Assembly: GCA_007135795.1 (NCBI GenBank)
Contig: SLIE01000516.1
Coordinates: 1-6,130 of the forward strand
From: Desulfobacterales bacterium
Lineage (GTDB): Bacteria > Desulfobacterota > Desulfobacteria > Desulfobacterales > Desulfosalsimonadaceae
DNA length: 6,130 nt
Direction: 5' to 3'
A program made the translations under genes and the position numbers. The notes beneath the pieces are model-generated. The model did not search any database and was not told the origin of the DNA. It saw only the letters and a list, made by a program, of their open reading frames with translations. Below are positions 1 through 5,734 of this stretch, in pieces (the stretch's first letter is position 1; every line of letters starts with the position of its first letter).

Positions 1-57
1 AGTTTCCGTATCCCTCACGGATTTCCGGAAAATCCTATTGTCTCCGATCCGTATTGA
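1..57 (+). CDS. possible C-terminal tail of an upstream gene (partial)
   Basis: Frame 1 is open from the window edge and stops at TGA 55-57. The 18 visible residues end in ENPIVSDPY, and the short stretch FRIPHGFPENP reads like real protein. The other two forward frames are also open here (to 99 and 108), so openness alone proves little. If real, the gene ends 55 bases before the permease start and could share its transcript. No family can be named from so few residues. Confidence 0.3.
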   Translation, partial: SFRIPHGFPENPIVSDPY

Positions 58-112
58 CAGGGCAAAGACCGGCGCCCCCAGCGGCAACAACCACCAATAG
101 AAGGAAATAACC

Positions 113-1504
113 ATGGCAATAAAAAGAAAAGACGGCGATGTTCAACCGGGTTTTCGATGGGGAAAATTTACCACCCGTATCCCGGGTGTTCACGTGAATT
201 TTTCACTGCCCGAAATGATTCAGGGAGGTTTGCTCACCACAGCCACGGGCGGCGTGGTAGCGGCATTGACCATGAATTTTTTCAATGTACCATTTGACGT
301 CGCCTGGTCCATCGTCCTGATACAGCTTTTCTGGCTGTGGTTCGTCCCCGTCGTTCTCTTTGGTGAACCCTACGCACCCGGCTGGATCACGCCGGCACTC
401 CCCCTTGTCATTGTTTTTCTGTCCGGCTTTACCCCGGGAGTTCCGGCCATACACGCCATGATCGCCCTTACGGTCTGCCTGTCGGCCATTTTCCTCTTTT
501 TTGCTGTAACCGGCCTGGGGAGCGCCTTTTTCAAATGGATCCCCGTGGAATTACGGGCGGCCATCATATTTGCCGGTGCAATCGCCGCGTTTACCGCCGA
601 ATTCGACAGGCTTAAAACCCTGCCGATAACCCTGCCGGTGGTATGGGGGGTGGTGATCTTTCTGATGTTTTCCGTATGGTTCGGAACGGCAAAAAAAAAC
701 AACAAATTCTTCAACTTCATGGCCTCCATGGCGCTTCTCGTGGGCTTTCTGGTCGCTGCCGTGGTGGGCTCGATCACGGGGGAACTGACATTCAATATCA
801 GATGGGGGCTGCATATTCCCCAGATAACAGAATATGTCACCGCGGTATCGCCATTTTTTACGGGGTGGCCCGCCTGGGACTTTTACGTCCAGGCCTTTCC
901 GCTGGCGGTTATGATTTATGTGTTCGTGTTCGGTGACCTGGTCCTTGGCAATACGCTGCTCGAAGAAGCCGGCAAGACCCGCACGGATGAAAAAATCGAA
1001 GTCGACAACACCAAATCCCACATTATCCTTTTTATCCGCAACATGGGTCAGCTGCTTTCCGCAGGCCCCTTTATCGCACTGCACGGCCCCATGTGGACCG
1101 GGGTCCAGGTATTTTTAACGGAACGCTACAAAACCGGTCGCCAGAATCTTGATTCCATTTATTCGGCCACTTTCAATTGGTATTGGCCGGCATTCATATT
1201 GATTTTCCTTGTCCCGGTCGTCACGTTCATGCAACCCCTCCTGCCGGTCGCACTCTCGATCACGCTCATTTTAACCGGGTTCGCCTGTGCCTACATATCC
1301 CTTTCCATGGTCAAAACCCCGGCCGCTCAAGGTTACGCCTTCTTCGTCGGCATGATCATCGCCAAATTCGGCCCTGCATGGGGCCTGGGTCTTGGCGTCG
1401 GGCTCTACCTGTTGCTGCTCATCAAGTATGTTCCGGGCCTTATGGCCGATCCGGATATCATAAAATCAGAAATCGTAAAACCGGATATTATAAAAAAAGG
1501 TTGA
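113..1504 (+). CDS. polytopic inner-membrane permease, NCS2/SulP-fold-like
   Basis: This is a 463-residue, highly hydrophobic protein with about 12-14 predicted membrane segments between residues 36 and 440. It should be an inner-membrane transporter. Its layout recalls the 7+7 inverted-repeat UraA/AzgA/SulP fold. There is an early Gly/Thr-rich segment (36-55), a broken helix region GEPYAPGWITP (84-94), an amphipathic PVELRAAIIFAGAIAAF (144-160), an acidic FGDLVLGNTLLEEAG (273-287) and HGPMWTG (324-330). These are family-level resemblances by eye; the substrate cannot be told. The ATG at 113 is supported by AAGGA at 101-105, seven bases upstream. The hydrophilic C-terminus holds a small internal duplication, PDIIK twice (447-451 and 457-461). 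The next gene encodes a FAH-family enzyme on the same strand 100 bases later, so the permease may import its substrate or a related acid. Another APC-clan family with the same fold is the main alternative. Confidence 0.75.
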   Translation: MAIKRKDGDVQPGFRWGKFTTRIPGVHVNFSLPEMIQGGLLTTATGGVVAALTMNFFNVPFDVAWSIVLIQLFWLWFVPVVLFGEPYAPGWITPALPLVIVFLSGFTPGVPAIHAMIALTVCLSAIFLFFAVTGLGSAFFKWIPVELRAAIIFAGAIAAFTAEFDRLKTLPITLPVVWGVVIFLMFSVWFGTAKKNNKFFNFMASMALLVGFLVAAVVGSITGELTFNIRWGLHIPQITEYVTAVSPFFTGWPAWDFYVQAFPLAVMIYVFVFGDLVLGNTLLEEAGKTRTDEKIEVDNTKSHIILFIRNMGQLLSAGPFIALHGPMWTGVQVFLTERYKTGRQNLDSIYSATFNWYWPAFILIFLVPVVTFMQPLLPVALSITLILTGFACAYISLSMVKTPAAQGYAFFVGMIIAKFGPAWGLGLGVGLYLLLLIKYVPGLMADPDIIKSEIVKPDIIKKG

Positions 1505-1506
1505 CC

Positions 1507-1548
1507 GGATCGCGCCTTTTCCCTTAGATTTCGGAAAAGGCGCAATCC
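1507..1548 (+). terminator. strong hairpin after the permease gene, possible terminator
   Basis: GCGCCTTTTCC at 1512-1522 pairs perfectly with GGAAAAGGCGC at 1533-1543 across a 10-base loop. The stem continues past one C/A mismatch with GGAT (1507-1510) and ATCC (1545-1548). It begins three bases after the permease stop codon. No U-tract follows on the plus strand, so it is not a textbook intrinsic terminator. It could be a partial terminator, a 3'-end mRNA stabiliser, or a device that uncouples expression of the permease from the FAH gene. Confidence 0.5.
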
Positions 1549-1604
1549 ATAAACCGCCGCCACTTAAACGCATCATTTTCTATTATAGCCACAAAAGGGG
1601 AGAG

Positions 1605-2405
1605 ATGAAGATAATCCGGTTTATCGATCCGGAAGAGATTATTCGGCTCGGCACAAGTCCGGACGGGGAAACGGCGATAGAGGTCGTTTCTCACCCCGAT
1701 ATCCCGGGCTTTGAAATAACCGGCAAAAGATATACGATTGCAAAAATGCTCCCCCCGCTTCAGCCTGCGGCCATCATGTGCATCGGCCTCAACTACGGTG
1801 CCCACGCCCGGGAAACCGGCATGGCACTTCCAAAGCACCCTGTTCTTTTCATGAAAAATCCCGCATCCGTCACCGGGCACAACGACCCTGTCATACTCCC
1901 CGAGTCCTGCAGAATAAATCCGCAGGTTGATTACGAAGCGGAGCTCGCCGTGGTGATCGGGAAGACCGCAAAAAACGTGAAAGCGGAAAACGCCGCGAAC
2001 TACATCAAAGGGTACACCATTGCAAACGACATATCTGCCCGATCATGGCAGAAACATGCGGGCGGCGGTCAATGGGTCAGAGGGAAAAGCTTCGACACCT
2101 TCTGCCCGCTGGGGCCTTGGCTGGTGACCCCCGATGAAATTCCAGACCCCGGAACGCTCGACATTTCCTGCATCCTCAACGGCAATATTATGCAACAAAG
2201 CAATACCTCGGACATGCTATATACCATACCTCACCTGATAGCGTTCCTGAGCGAGGACACCACCCTTCTGCCCGACACGGTCATTCTCACGGGAACGCCG
2301 GAAGGGGTCGGTTTTATAAGAAAACCCCCGGTTTTTCTTGCTCCCGGCGACCTTCTCCAGACCACTATTGAAAAAATCGGCACCCTCGAAAACCGCGTGA
2401 TCTAA
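1605..2405 (+). CDS. fumarylacetoacetate hydrolase (FAH) family protein
   Basis: This 266-residue cytoplasmic enzyme has the single-domain length usual for the bacterial FAH superfamily, which includes FAHD1-like acylpyruvases/oxaloacetate decarboxylases and HpcE-type isomerase/decarboxylases. All key elements are visible. The lid motif NYGAHARE (63-70) carries His67 and Glu70 in the H-x-x-E spacing of the FAHD1 catalytic pair. YEAELAVVIG (110-119) supplies metal ligands Glu111 and Glu113, and GYTIANDISAR (136-146) supplies Asp142. RGKSFDTFCPLGP (159-171) gives the conserved Lys161, and GTPEGVG (230-236) closes the site. Family members use Mg2+ or Mn2+ to cleave or decarboxylate oxo-acids; the exact substrate is not readable. 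The ATG at 1605 is preceded by AGGGGAGAG (1596-1604), a purine-rich SD with tight spacing (2-4 bases). The N-terminus MKIIRF fits the usual family start. It may be cotranscribed with the permease upstream. Confidence 0.93.
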   Translation: MKIIRFIDPEEIIRLGTSPDGETAIEVVSHPDIPGFEITGKRYTIAKMLPPLQPAAIMCIGLNYGAHARETGMALPKHPVLFMKNPASVTGHNDPVILPESCRINPQVDYEAELAVVIGKTAKNVKAENAANYIKGYTIANDISARSWQKHAGGGQWVRGKSFDTFCPLGPWLVTPDEIPDPGTLDISCILNGNIMQQSNTSDMLYTIPHLIAFLSEDTTLLPDTVILTGTPEGVGFIRKPPVFLAPGDLLQTTIEKIGTLENRVI

Positions 2406-2446
2406 ACCCTGCGCTTTTCTATTTCCATCATTGCTCCCGCTCTTCT

Positions 2447-2466
2447 TCTATCATCCTCTATCATCC
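2447..2466 (+). repeat. tandem duplication of TCTATCATCC
   Basis: TCTATCATCC occurs at 2447-2456 and again immediately at 2457-2466. It lies in a pyrimidine-rich stretch just after the FAH gene. It looks like a simple slippage duplication, and no function is evident. Confidence 0.8.
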
Positions 2467-2569
2467 AATGAAACGAAAATTGGCGTTGTTGTCATCTCAA
2501 AATCGTATTTCCCCTTAAATACTAATAAATACCGATCATCCGTGTATACAAGAGCATTCCGATCCCCAA

Positions 2570-2593
2570 CGGAAACAAAAAAATTTGTTTCCG
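2570..2593. repeat. perfect 10-bp inverted repeat, AAAA loop
   Basis: CGGAAACAAA (2570-2579) and TTTGTTTCCG (2584-2593) are exact reverse complements around four A residues. On the plus strand the hairpin is followed by an A-run (2596-2603), not a U-run. It is therefore not a plus-strand intrinsic terminator, and read from the minus strand the T-run comes before the stem. A protein-binding dyad or an mRNA leader hairpin for the DASS gene are both possible. Confidence 0.75.
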
Positions 2594-2655
2594 CTAAAAA
2601 AAAGAAATACTTTATCAATAAATAAGTAGAGTGCACGGTTTCAAGGAATCAAACA

Positions 2656-2702
2656 GAAAAATCGGCTGAATCCGATTTTTCCGACGCCATCCGATTTTTC
2701 CG
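2656..2702 (+). promoter_or_regulatory. three-arm repeat cluster, possible attenuator or operator
   Basis: GAAAAATCGG (2656-2665) is an exact inverted match to CCGATTTTTC at 2672-2681 (six-base loop CTGAAT) and again to CCGATTTTTC at 2691-2700 (25-base loop). The two right-hand copies form a 14-base direct repeat, ATCCGATTTTTCCG (2670-2683 and 2689-2702), with a 19-base period. The first hairpin ends in TTTTT like a weak intrinsic terminator. It sits about 50 bases before the transporter start codon. The left arm can pair with only one right arm at a time, the geometry of a switchable leader. The same repeats could equally be operator half-sites. The repeats are certain; the role is inferred. 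Confidence 0.6.
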
Positions 2703-2718
2703 GAAGAATATCAACCAT

Positions 2719-2732
2719 AAAGGGTGATCACC
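2719..2732 (+). promoter_or_regulatory. ribosome binding site of the DASS gene inside a palindrome
   Basis: AAAGGG (2719-2724) lies eight bases before ATG 2733 and supports that start over the in-frame GTG at 2724, which would overlap its own SD. Part of this site falls in GGTGATCACC (2723-2732), a perfect 10-base palindrome abutting the start codon. The palindrome may be a chance coincidence or a small operator. Confidence 0.6.
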
Positions 2733-4457
2733 ATGGGCAGCTTAAGCGGATCTCTAAACGTTTTCTGGGCCTACTTGTGGCAGGTGCACTGCCAGACGAA
2801 AAAATTATTTTCTTTCAGTTTTCCGTCCACCCTTCTCAGCACCGTGACAAGCAACGAACAAGAGAAAGAAGCTCTTGCGGAAGAAGTACTCCCCGGCGGC
2901 AATGGGGGCGGGCCGGCCGGGAGTGGTGGTAGCGGGGGTGGCGATGATCCGGGCGGTGATTACGACTATTACAGTCCACGCCAGAGAATCGGATTGTTTC
3001 TGGGCCCTGTGTTGTTTTTAGTGATTTATCTTATCCCCACCCCCGCCGGCATGACGCCGGAAGCCCATGCCGTATTGGCAAGCACCATCTGGATTGCCGT
3101 GTGGTGGATATCCGAAGCCCTGCCCATACCGGCAACGGCTTTGCTACCAATCGTTTTGTTCCCGATGACCGGCGCAATGAATACCGCCAGCGTCACGCCC
3201 TCCTACGCCAACCATCTGGTCTTTCTCTTCATGGGCGGCTTTATGATCGCCCTGTCGATGGAAAAATGGAACCTTCACCGTCGCATCGCCTTGAACATCA
3301 TCCTGCTGATCGGCGGCGGGCCCAAACGGATTATACTCGGGTTCATGGTGGCCACAGCCTTTCTTTCCATGTGGATATCCAACACCGCAACGACCATGAT
3401 GATGGTGCCCATCGGACTGGCCGTCATACTCCAATTCGCGGTGCTCATAAAAGATGAAAACCTTGATGTTGACGTGTCACTAGGAAAATTCGCGTTCGGA
3501 ACCGCCCTTATGCTGGGCATTGCCTATTCCGCTTCCATAGGGGGCGTGGCAACTCTGATCGGCACACCGCCCAATGCGGTATTTGCCGGCGTGGTCAAGG
3601 AAATGTACGATCAGGATATCGGGTTCGGCCAGTGGATGACCTACGGCGTACCGCTGGCCGTTGTGTCGCTTCTTTTCTGCTGGTACTACCTGACGAACAT
3701 CGCCTTTAAAATCACATTCAAGGAACTTCCCGGCGGACAAGCCCTCATTCGCGAGGAACGAAGAAAACTCGGACCGATCGGCAAGGAAGAGCTGCGCGTC
3801 CTCGTTGTTTTTGCCTCGGTTGCGGTTTTGTGGCTGATCCGGGGTTTTCTCCTGTCGGATATCTTTCCCGGCATGAGCGATGCCACCATTGCCATCCTGG
3901 GCGCACTGGTCCTTTTCGCCTGGCCGGTGGACCTGCGAAAGGGAAGGTTTCTATTGGACTGGAAGACCATGGGGCGTCTGCCATGGGGGATCCTCATCCT
4001 TTTCGGGGGCGGTTTTGCCGTTGCCGGGGGGTTCTCCGAAACCGGGCTTGCAGAATGGCTCGCCACGCGGCTTACGGTTTTGGAAGGCGCCCCCATGCTT
4101 CTGATTGTTTGCGCCGTGGTTACCCTTGCCATCTTTTTGACGGAGATAACCTCCAACACGGCCACATCCACCATGCTGATGCCGGTTATGGCGGCCATGG
4201 CGCTGGCCATGGGGATGCATCCCTACGCGCTCATGGCAACGGCCGCGCTGGCGTGCTCGTTTGCGTTCATGCTGCCCGTCGCCACCCCCCCCAACGCCAT
4301 TGTTTTTGCCAGCGGGTACATATCCATCCCGCAGATGGCAAAAGCCGGCGTTTTTTTGAACCTCTTCGGCGTGGTGATCATCACGGTCCTGACATTGTTC
4401 TACCTGCCGTTAATCTGGGGTATTGACATGATGCGCGTGCCGGGATGGGCACAGTAG
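2733..4457 (+). CDS. DASS/SLC13-family sodium-coupled anion (dicarboxylate-type) transporter
   Basis: This 574-residue inner-membrane protein shows the divalent anion:sodium symporter signatures twice, as expected from the inverted-repeat fold. SNTATT begins at Ser216 and SNTATS at Ser474. Each is followed later by a TPPNA loop (278-282 and 518-522). In characterised members such as VcINDY, the SNT motifs bind sodium and the substrate carboxylates. Known substrates of the family are C4-dicarboxylates, citrate, sulfate and related anions; the one used here cannot be read. The SNT motif lies about 65 residues later than in VcINDY because of an N-terminal extension. That extension has an aromatic/hydrophobic stretch (residues 7-16), a charged segment (41-51) and a Gly/Asp/Tyr linker (54-80) before the first membrane helix near 86. 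The start at ATG 2733 is preferred for its SD, giving three residues fewer than a GTG start at 2724. The gene ends with TAG followed directly by in-frame TAA. Confidence 0.93.
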   Translation: MGSLSGSLNVFWAYLWQVHCQTKKLFSFSFPSTLLSTVTSNEQEKEALAEEVLPGGNGGGPAGSGGSGGGDDPGGDYDYYSPRQRIGLFLGPVLFLVIYLIPTPAGMTPEAHAVLASTIWIAVWWISEALPIPATALLPIVLFPMTGAMNTASVTPSYANHLVFLFMGGFMIALSMEKWNLHRRIALNIILLIGGGPKRIILGFMVATAFLSMWISNTATTMMMVPIGLAVILQFAVLIKDENLDVDVSLGKFAFGTALMLGIAYSASIGGVATLIGTPPNAVFAGVVKEMYDQDIGFGQWMTYGVPLAVVSLLFCWYYLTNIAFKITFKELPGGQALIREERRKLGPIGKEELRVLVVFASVAVLWLIRGFLLSDIFPGMSDATIAILGALVLFAWPVDLRKGRFLLDWKTMGRLPWGILILFGGGFAVAGGFSETGLAEWLATRLTVLEGAPMLLIVCAVVTLAIFLTEITSNTATSTMLMPVMAAMALAMGMHPYALMATAALACSFAFMLPVATPPNAIVFASGYISIPQMAKAGVFLNLFGVVIITVLTLFYLPLIWGIDMMRVPGWAQ

Positions 4458-4523
4458 TAAGCCTGATTTCTTTCCGATGAAGGGGGGCCGGCTGACTTTA
4501 AACTAATTAACCTTACGAATTAT

Positions 4524-4552
4524 TTGACAATAACAGCTTTTTGCTGTATAAA
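4524..4552 (+). promoter_or_regulatory. near-consensus sigma-70 promoter
   Basis: The -35 box TTGACA (4524-4529) is perfect, the spacer is the optimal 17 bases, and the -10 box TATAAA (4547-4552) matches five of six. AT-rich DNA at 4500-4523 could act as an UP element. Transcription would start near 4559. The next plus-strand gene, the alpha/beta hydrolase, starts about 280 bases downstream. The promoter therefore serves that gene through a long leader, drives an unannotated small RNA, or belonged to a lost gene. Confidence 0.75.
4533..4547. promoter_or_regulatory. dyad in the promoter spacer, candidate operator
   Basis: ACAGC (4533-4537), TTTTT (4538-4542) and GCTGT (4543-4547) form a perfect inverted repeat. 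It sits between the -35 and -10 boxes and shares one base with the -10. A regulator bound here would block RNA polymerase or, as MerR-type regulators do, distort the spacer. The 17-base spacer is already optimal, which argues for repression. Arms of five bases are short, so chance is possible. Confidence 0.4.
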
Positions 4553-4639
4553 TATAAAATCTGTCCGGATCAACAGGATCGGTATCGGCTACCAGCGTGA
4601 ATCGCCACACGAACGGGGCGGTCATGATTTCGGGAATTC

Positions 4640-4811
4640 TTATGCATAAGGAGATACAAACCAAAATCCAGGGCGGCATCCCGGTCCGGCCGCTTTAAAG
4701 CATGGGGTTGCCGGAATAACAGCCAATCCATACGACCTGTCCACAGATTTATCAATAATTTCAACGGCGGTTTCCAGCAACGCACGTAAATCCGAATCTT
4801 CTGTTTTTCAT
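4640..4811 (-). pseudogene. possible decayed small gene on the minus strand
   Basis: Read on the minus strand, an ATG at 4811-4809 followed by an A5 run opens only a 16-codon peptide. One base fewer in the A-run would join it to an open frame (4807 to TAA at 4642-4640). That frame begins KTEDSDLRALLETAVEIIDK and resembles an amphipathic helix of a genuine protein. Further downstream, other minus frames look coding-like (AALDFGLYLLMHKN; WRFTLVADTDPVDPDRFY), as if more frameshifts had accumulated. No family is recognised. The plus strand is also open in the same codon phase, so this may be coincidence. Confidence 0.25.
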
Positions 4812-4823
4812 AATAAATGAGAT

Positions 4824-4853
4824 ATTATAATTGTACCTATGCTTAATTATCAA
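4824..4853 (-). promoter_or_regulatory. candidate minus-strand sigma-70 promoter
   Basis: On the minus strand TTGATA (4853-4848, five of six to TTGACA) is followed after 18 bases by a perfect TATAAT (4829-4824). It would fire leftward into the 4570-4810 region, starting near 4817, just before the minus-strand ATG at 4811. It overlaps the first codons of the hydrolase gene and the plus-strand TATAAT, so the two directions would compete. Confidence 0.45.
4826..4831 (+). promoter_or_regulatory. TATAAT -10 element, possible leaderless start
   Basis: A perfect TATAAT ends seven bases before the A of the hydrolase ATG at 4839. No Shine-Dalgarno is visible in that interval, and the first A is the natural purine start. 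The arrangement matches leaderless transcripts, in which RNA starts at the start codon. No good -35 box is seen at the right distance (the region is T-rich), which lowers confidence. Confidence 0.45.
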
Positions 4854-5693
4854 ACAATAGAACATACTGAAAATGACAAGGACTGGATCCTCCTGCTGCA
4901 CGGCATGGGGGGGAGTTCCACGATCTGGTATAAACAGGTTGCGGATTTATCTAAAAACCACAACCTGCTTCTTCCTGATTTTTTCGGACACGGCCGGACC
5001 CGGGAGACATTGCCGGCTTATACGTTTGATGGGCTTGTAGCGGAGATGATCCGGCTGCTCAATCATCTGAAGATAGACCGGACCCACGTCATGGGTATCT
5101 CCATGGGATCGATCATCGGCTCTTTCATGGCGCTTTACCACCCTTCCAGAATCAAGTCCCTTATCCTGGGCGGGGCCACACCCGGACTCGATTTTCGGAC
5201 CCGGGGACTTCTGTACGCCGGGCATGCACTCAAACATGTCATACCATACATGTGGCTATACCGTTTTTTTGCATGGCTGATGATGCCGCGTCAAAGCCAG
5301 CAACAGGGAAGAAAGATCTTTGTCAGGGAAGCCCACAAGCTGGGGAGCAAGGAGTTCAGGAAATGGTATTCCCTGATAATGCAGTTCCCCATGCACATGC
5401 TGGAACTGGAAAGCCCCGCCCTTCAACAAGTGCCGAAACTCCTTGTCTCCGGCAGCCAGGACCACCTGTTTCTGGACCAGGTTATCGCCTGGGCGGGCCG
5501 GGATCCGAATAGTGTGTTACATATCATCAAAGAGTGCGGGCATGTCTGCAACATTCAGGCTCCGAAGGAATTCAACCGGGTTTGCCTGGATTACCTTTCC
5601 GGATCATTCGCCTCGCACGCTTCCGACTCCGGCGTAATTCATTACGGAGAACAACAGGAACCCTGCAACCAGAAAAAACGGGCAACCGGGTAA
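4839..5693 (+). CDS. alpha/beta-fold hydrolase
   Basis: This 284-residue, probably cytoplasmic enzyme has the complete alpha/beta-hydrolase signature. LLLHGMGG (18-25) forms the oxyanion-hole loop. DFFGHGRT (47-54) follows strand 4. GISMGS (86-91) is the nucleophile elbow with Ser88. VSGSQDH (203-209) offers the acid Asp208, and ECGHVCN (232-238) the catalytic His235. A cap region lies at roughly 120-190. The C-terminal 30 residues are hydrophilic and probably disordered. Length and motif order fit MhpC/esterase-type members, which hydrolyse esters, thioesters or C-C bonds of diketo-acids; the substrate is not readable. ATG 4839 is the only plausible start, because the next in-frame Met is at residue 23 inside the HGMGG motif. 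It lacks an SD and may be leaderless or use the promoter at 4524. It converges on the FadL-family gene. Confidence 0.92.
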   Translation: MLNYQTIEHTENDKDWILLLHGMGGSSTIWYKQVADLSKNHNLLLPDFFGHGRTRETLPAYTFDGLVAEMIRLLNHLKIDRTHVMGISMGSIIGSFMALYHPSRIKSLILGGATPGLDFRTRGLLYAGHALKHVIPYMWLYRFFAWLMMPRQSQQQGRKIFVREAHKLGSKEFRKWYSLIMQFPMHMLELESPALQQVPKLLVSGSQDHLFLDQVIAWAGRDPNSVLHIIKECGHVCNIQAPKEFNRVCLDYLSGSFASHASDSGVIHYGEQQEPCNQKKRATG

Positions 5694-5711
5694 AAAAGGA
5701 TCATAGGTTTA

Positions 5712-5734
5712 AAGCGGTGGTATCACTATCGCTT
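5712..5734 (+). terminator. hairpin after the hydrolase gene, weak terminator candidate
   Basis: AAGCGGTGGT (5712-5721) can pair with ACTATCGCTT (5725-5734) around a three-base loop, giving ten pairs of which two are G-U. The wobbles become A-C mismatches on the minus strand, so the structure is favoured in plus-strand RNA. It lies 19 bases after the hydrolase stop. The following bases are only modestly T-rich, so termination is uncertain. Confidence 0.4.

Larger units (their letters stand above)
2406..2732. other. AT-rich repeat-bearing intergenic region before the DASS gene
   Basis: These 327 bases hold no gene I trust. Open frames of about 60 codons exist on both strands (2431-2625 plus; 2451-2636 minus, GTG start). 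Neither has a Shine-Dalgarno or a recognisable product. The stretch 2480-2630 is clearly richer in A and T than the flanking genes. It contains a tandem 10-base repeat, a perfect 10-base-pair hairpin and a three-arm repeat cluster, listed separately. Only weak promoter-like hexamers are visible (for example TTGTTT 2585-2590 with TACTTT 2608-2613), so no promoter is called. Confidence 0.7.
4458..4838. other. 381-bp intergenic region with promoters and possible gene debris
   Basis: No intact gene is convincing here. It holds a near-consensus plus-strand sigma-70 promoter at its left (4524-4552) and -10 elements on both strands at its right (4824-4831). Between them are coding-like fragments on the minus strand in more than one frame (see 4640-4811; also a 58-codon frame at 4503-4679 and a 71-codon frame at 4570-4785). 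A good SD-like AAGGAG at 4648-4653 has no usable start codon after it. GCGGC 4673-4677 and GCCGC 4689-4693 form a modest hairpin followed by TTT. No clear terminator follows the DASS gene. Confidence 0.65.

Noticed and set aside
1581..1586. TATTAT as a -10 box for the FAH gene
   Set aside because: No -35 element lies at a suitable distance, and AT-rich hexamers are expected by chance.
2585..2613. TTGTTT-N17-TACTTT as a promoter for the DASS gene
   Set aside because: Each hexamer matches the consensus at only three of six positions in AT-rich DNA, where such matches are common.
2431..2625. 64-codon plus-strand frame in the gap before the DASS gene
   Set aside because: It has no Shine-Dalgarno, runs through low-complexity AT-rich DNA and the hairpin, and ends in a Lys-rich stretch made by the A-run.
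2451..2636. 61-codon minus-strand frame with a GTG start
   Set aside because: It has no Shine-Dalgarno and no recognisable motif. A middle part reads somewhat protein-like, but not enough to call.
3686..4210. Long minus-strand frame opposite the DASS gene
   Set aside because: It is antisense to an intact, motif-bearing gene in GC-rich coding sequence, and its composition (Arg/Ser/Pro-rich) is typical of such shadows.
4648..4699. AAGGAG as the ribosome binding site of a small plus-strand gene
   Set aside because: No ATG, GTG or TTG lies at a usable distance downstream. The frame that contains it ends at TAA 4697-4699.
4738..4748. DnaA-box-like CTGTCCACA
   Set aside because: A single 7-of-9 match with no cluster or origin-associated genes nearby is not evidence of an origin.
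4570..4785. 71-codon minus-strand frame as an intact gene
   Set aside because: Its start lacks an SD, and neighbouring minus frames look equally coding-like. At most it is part of gene debris.
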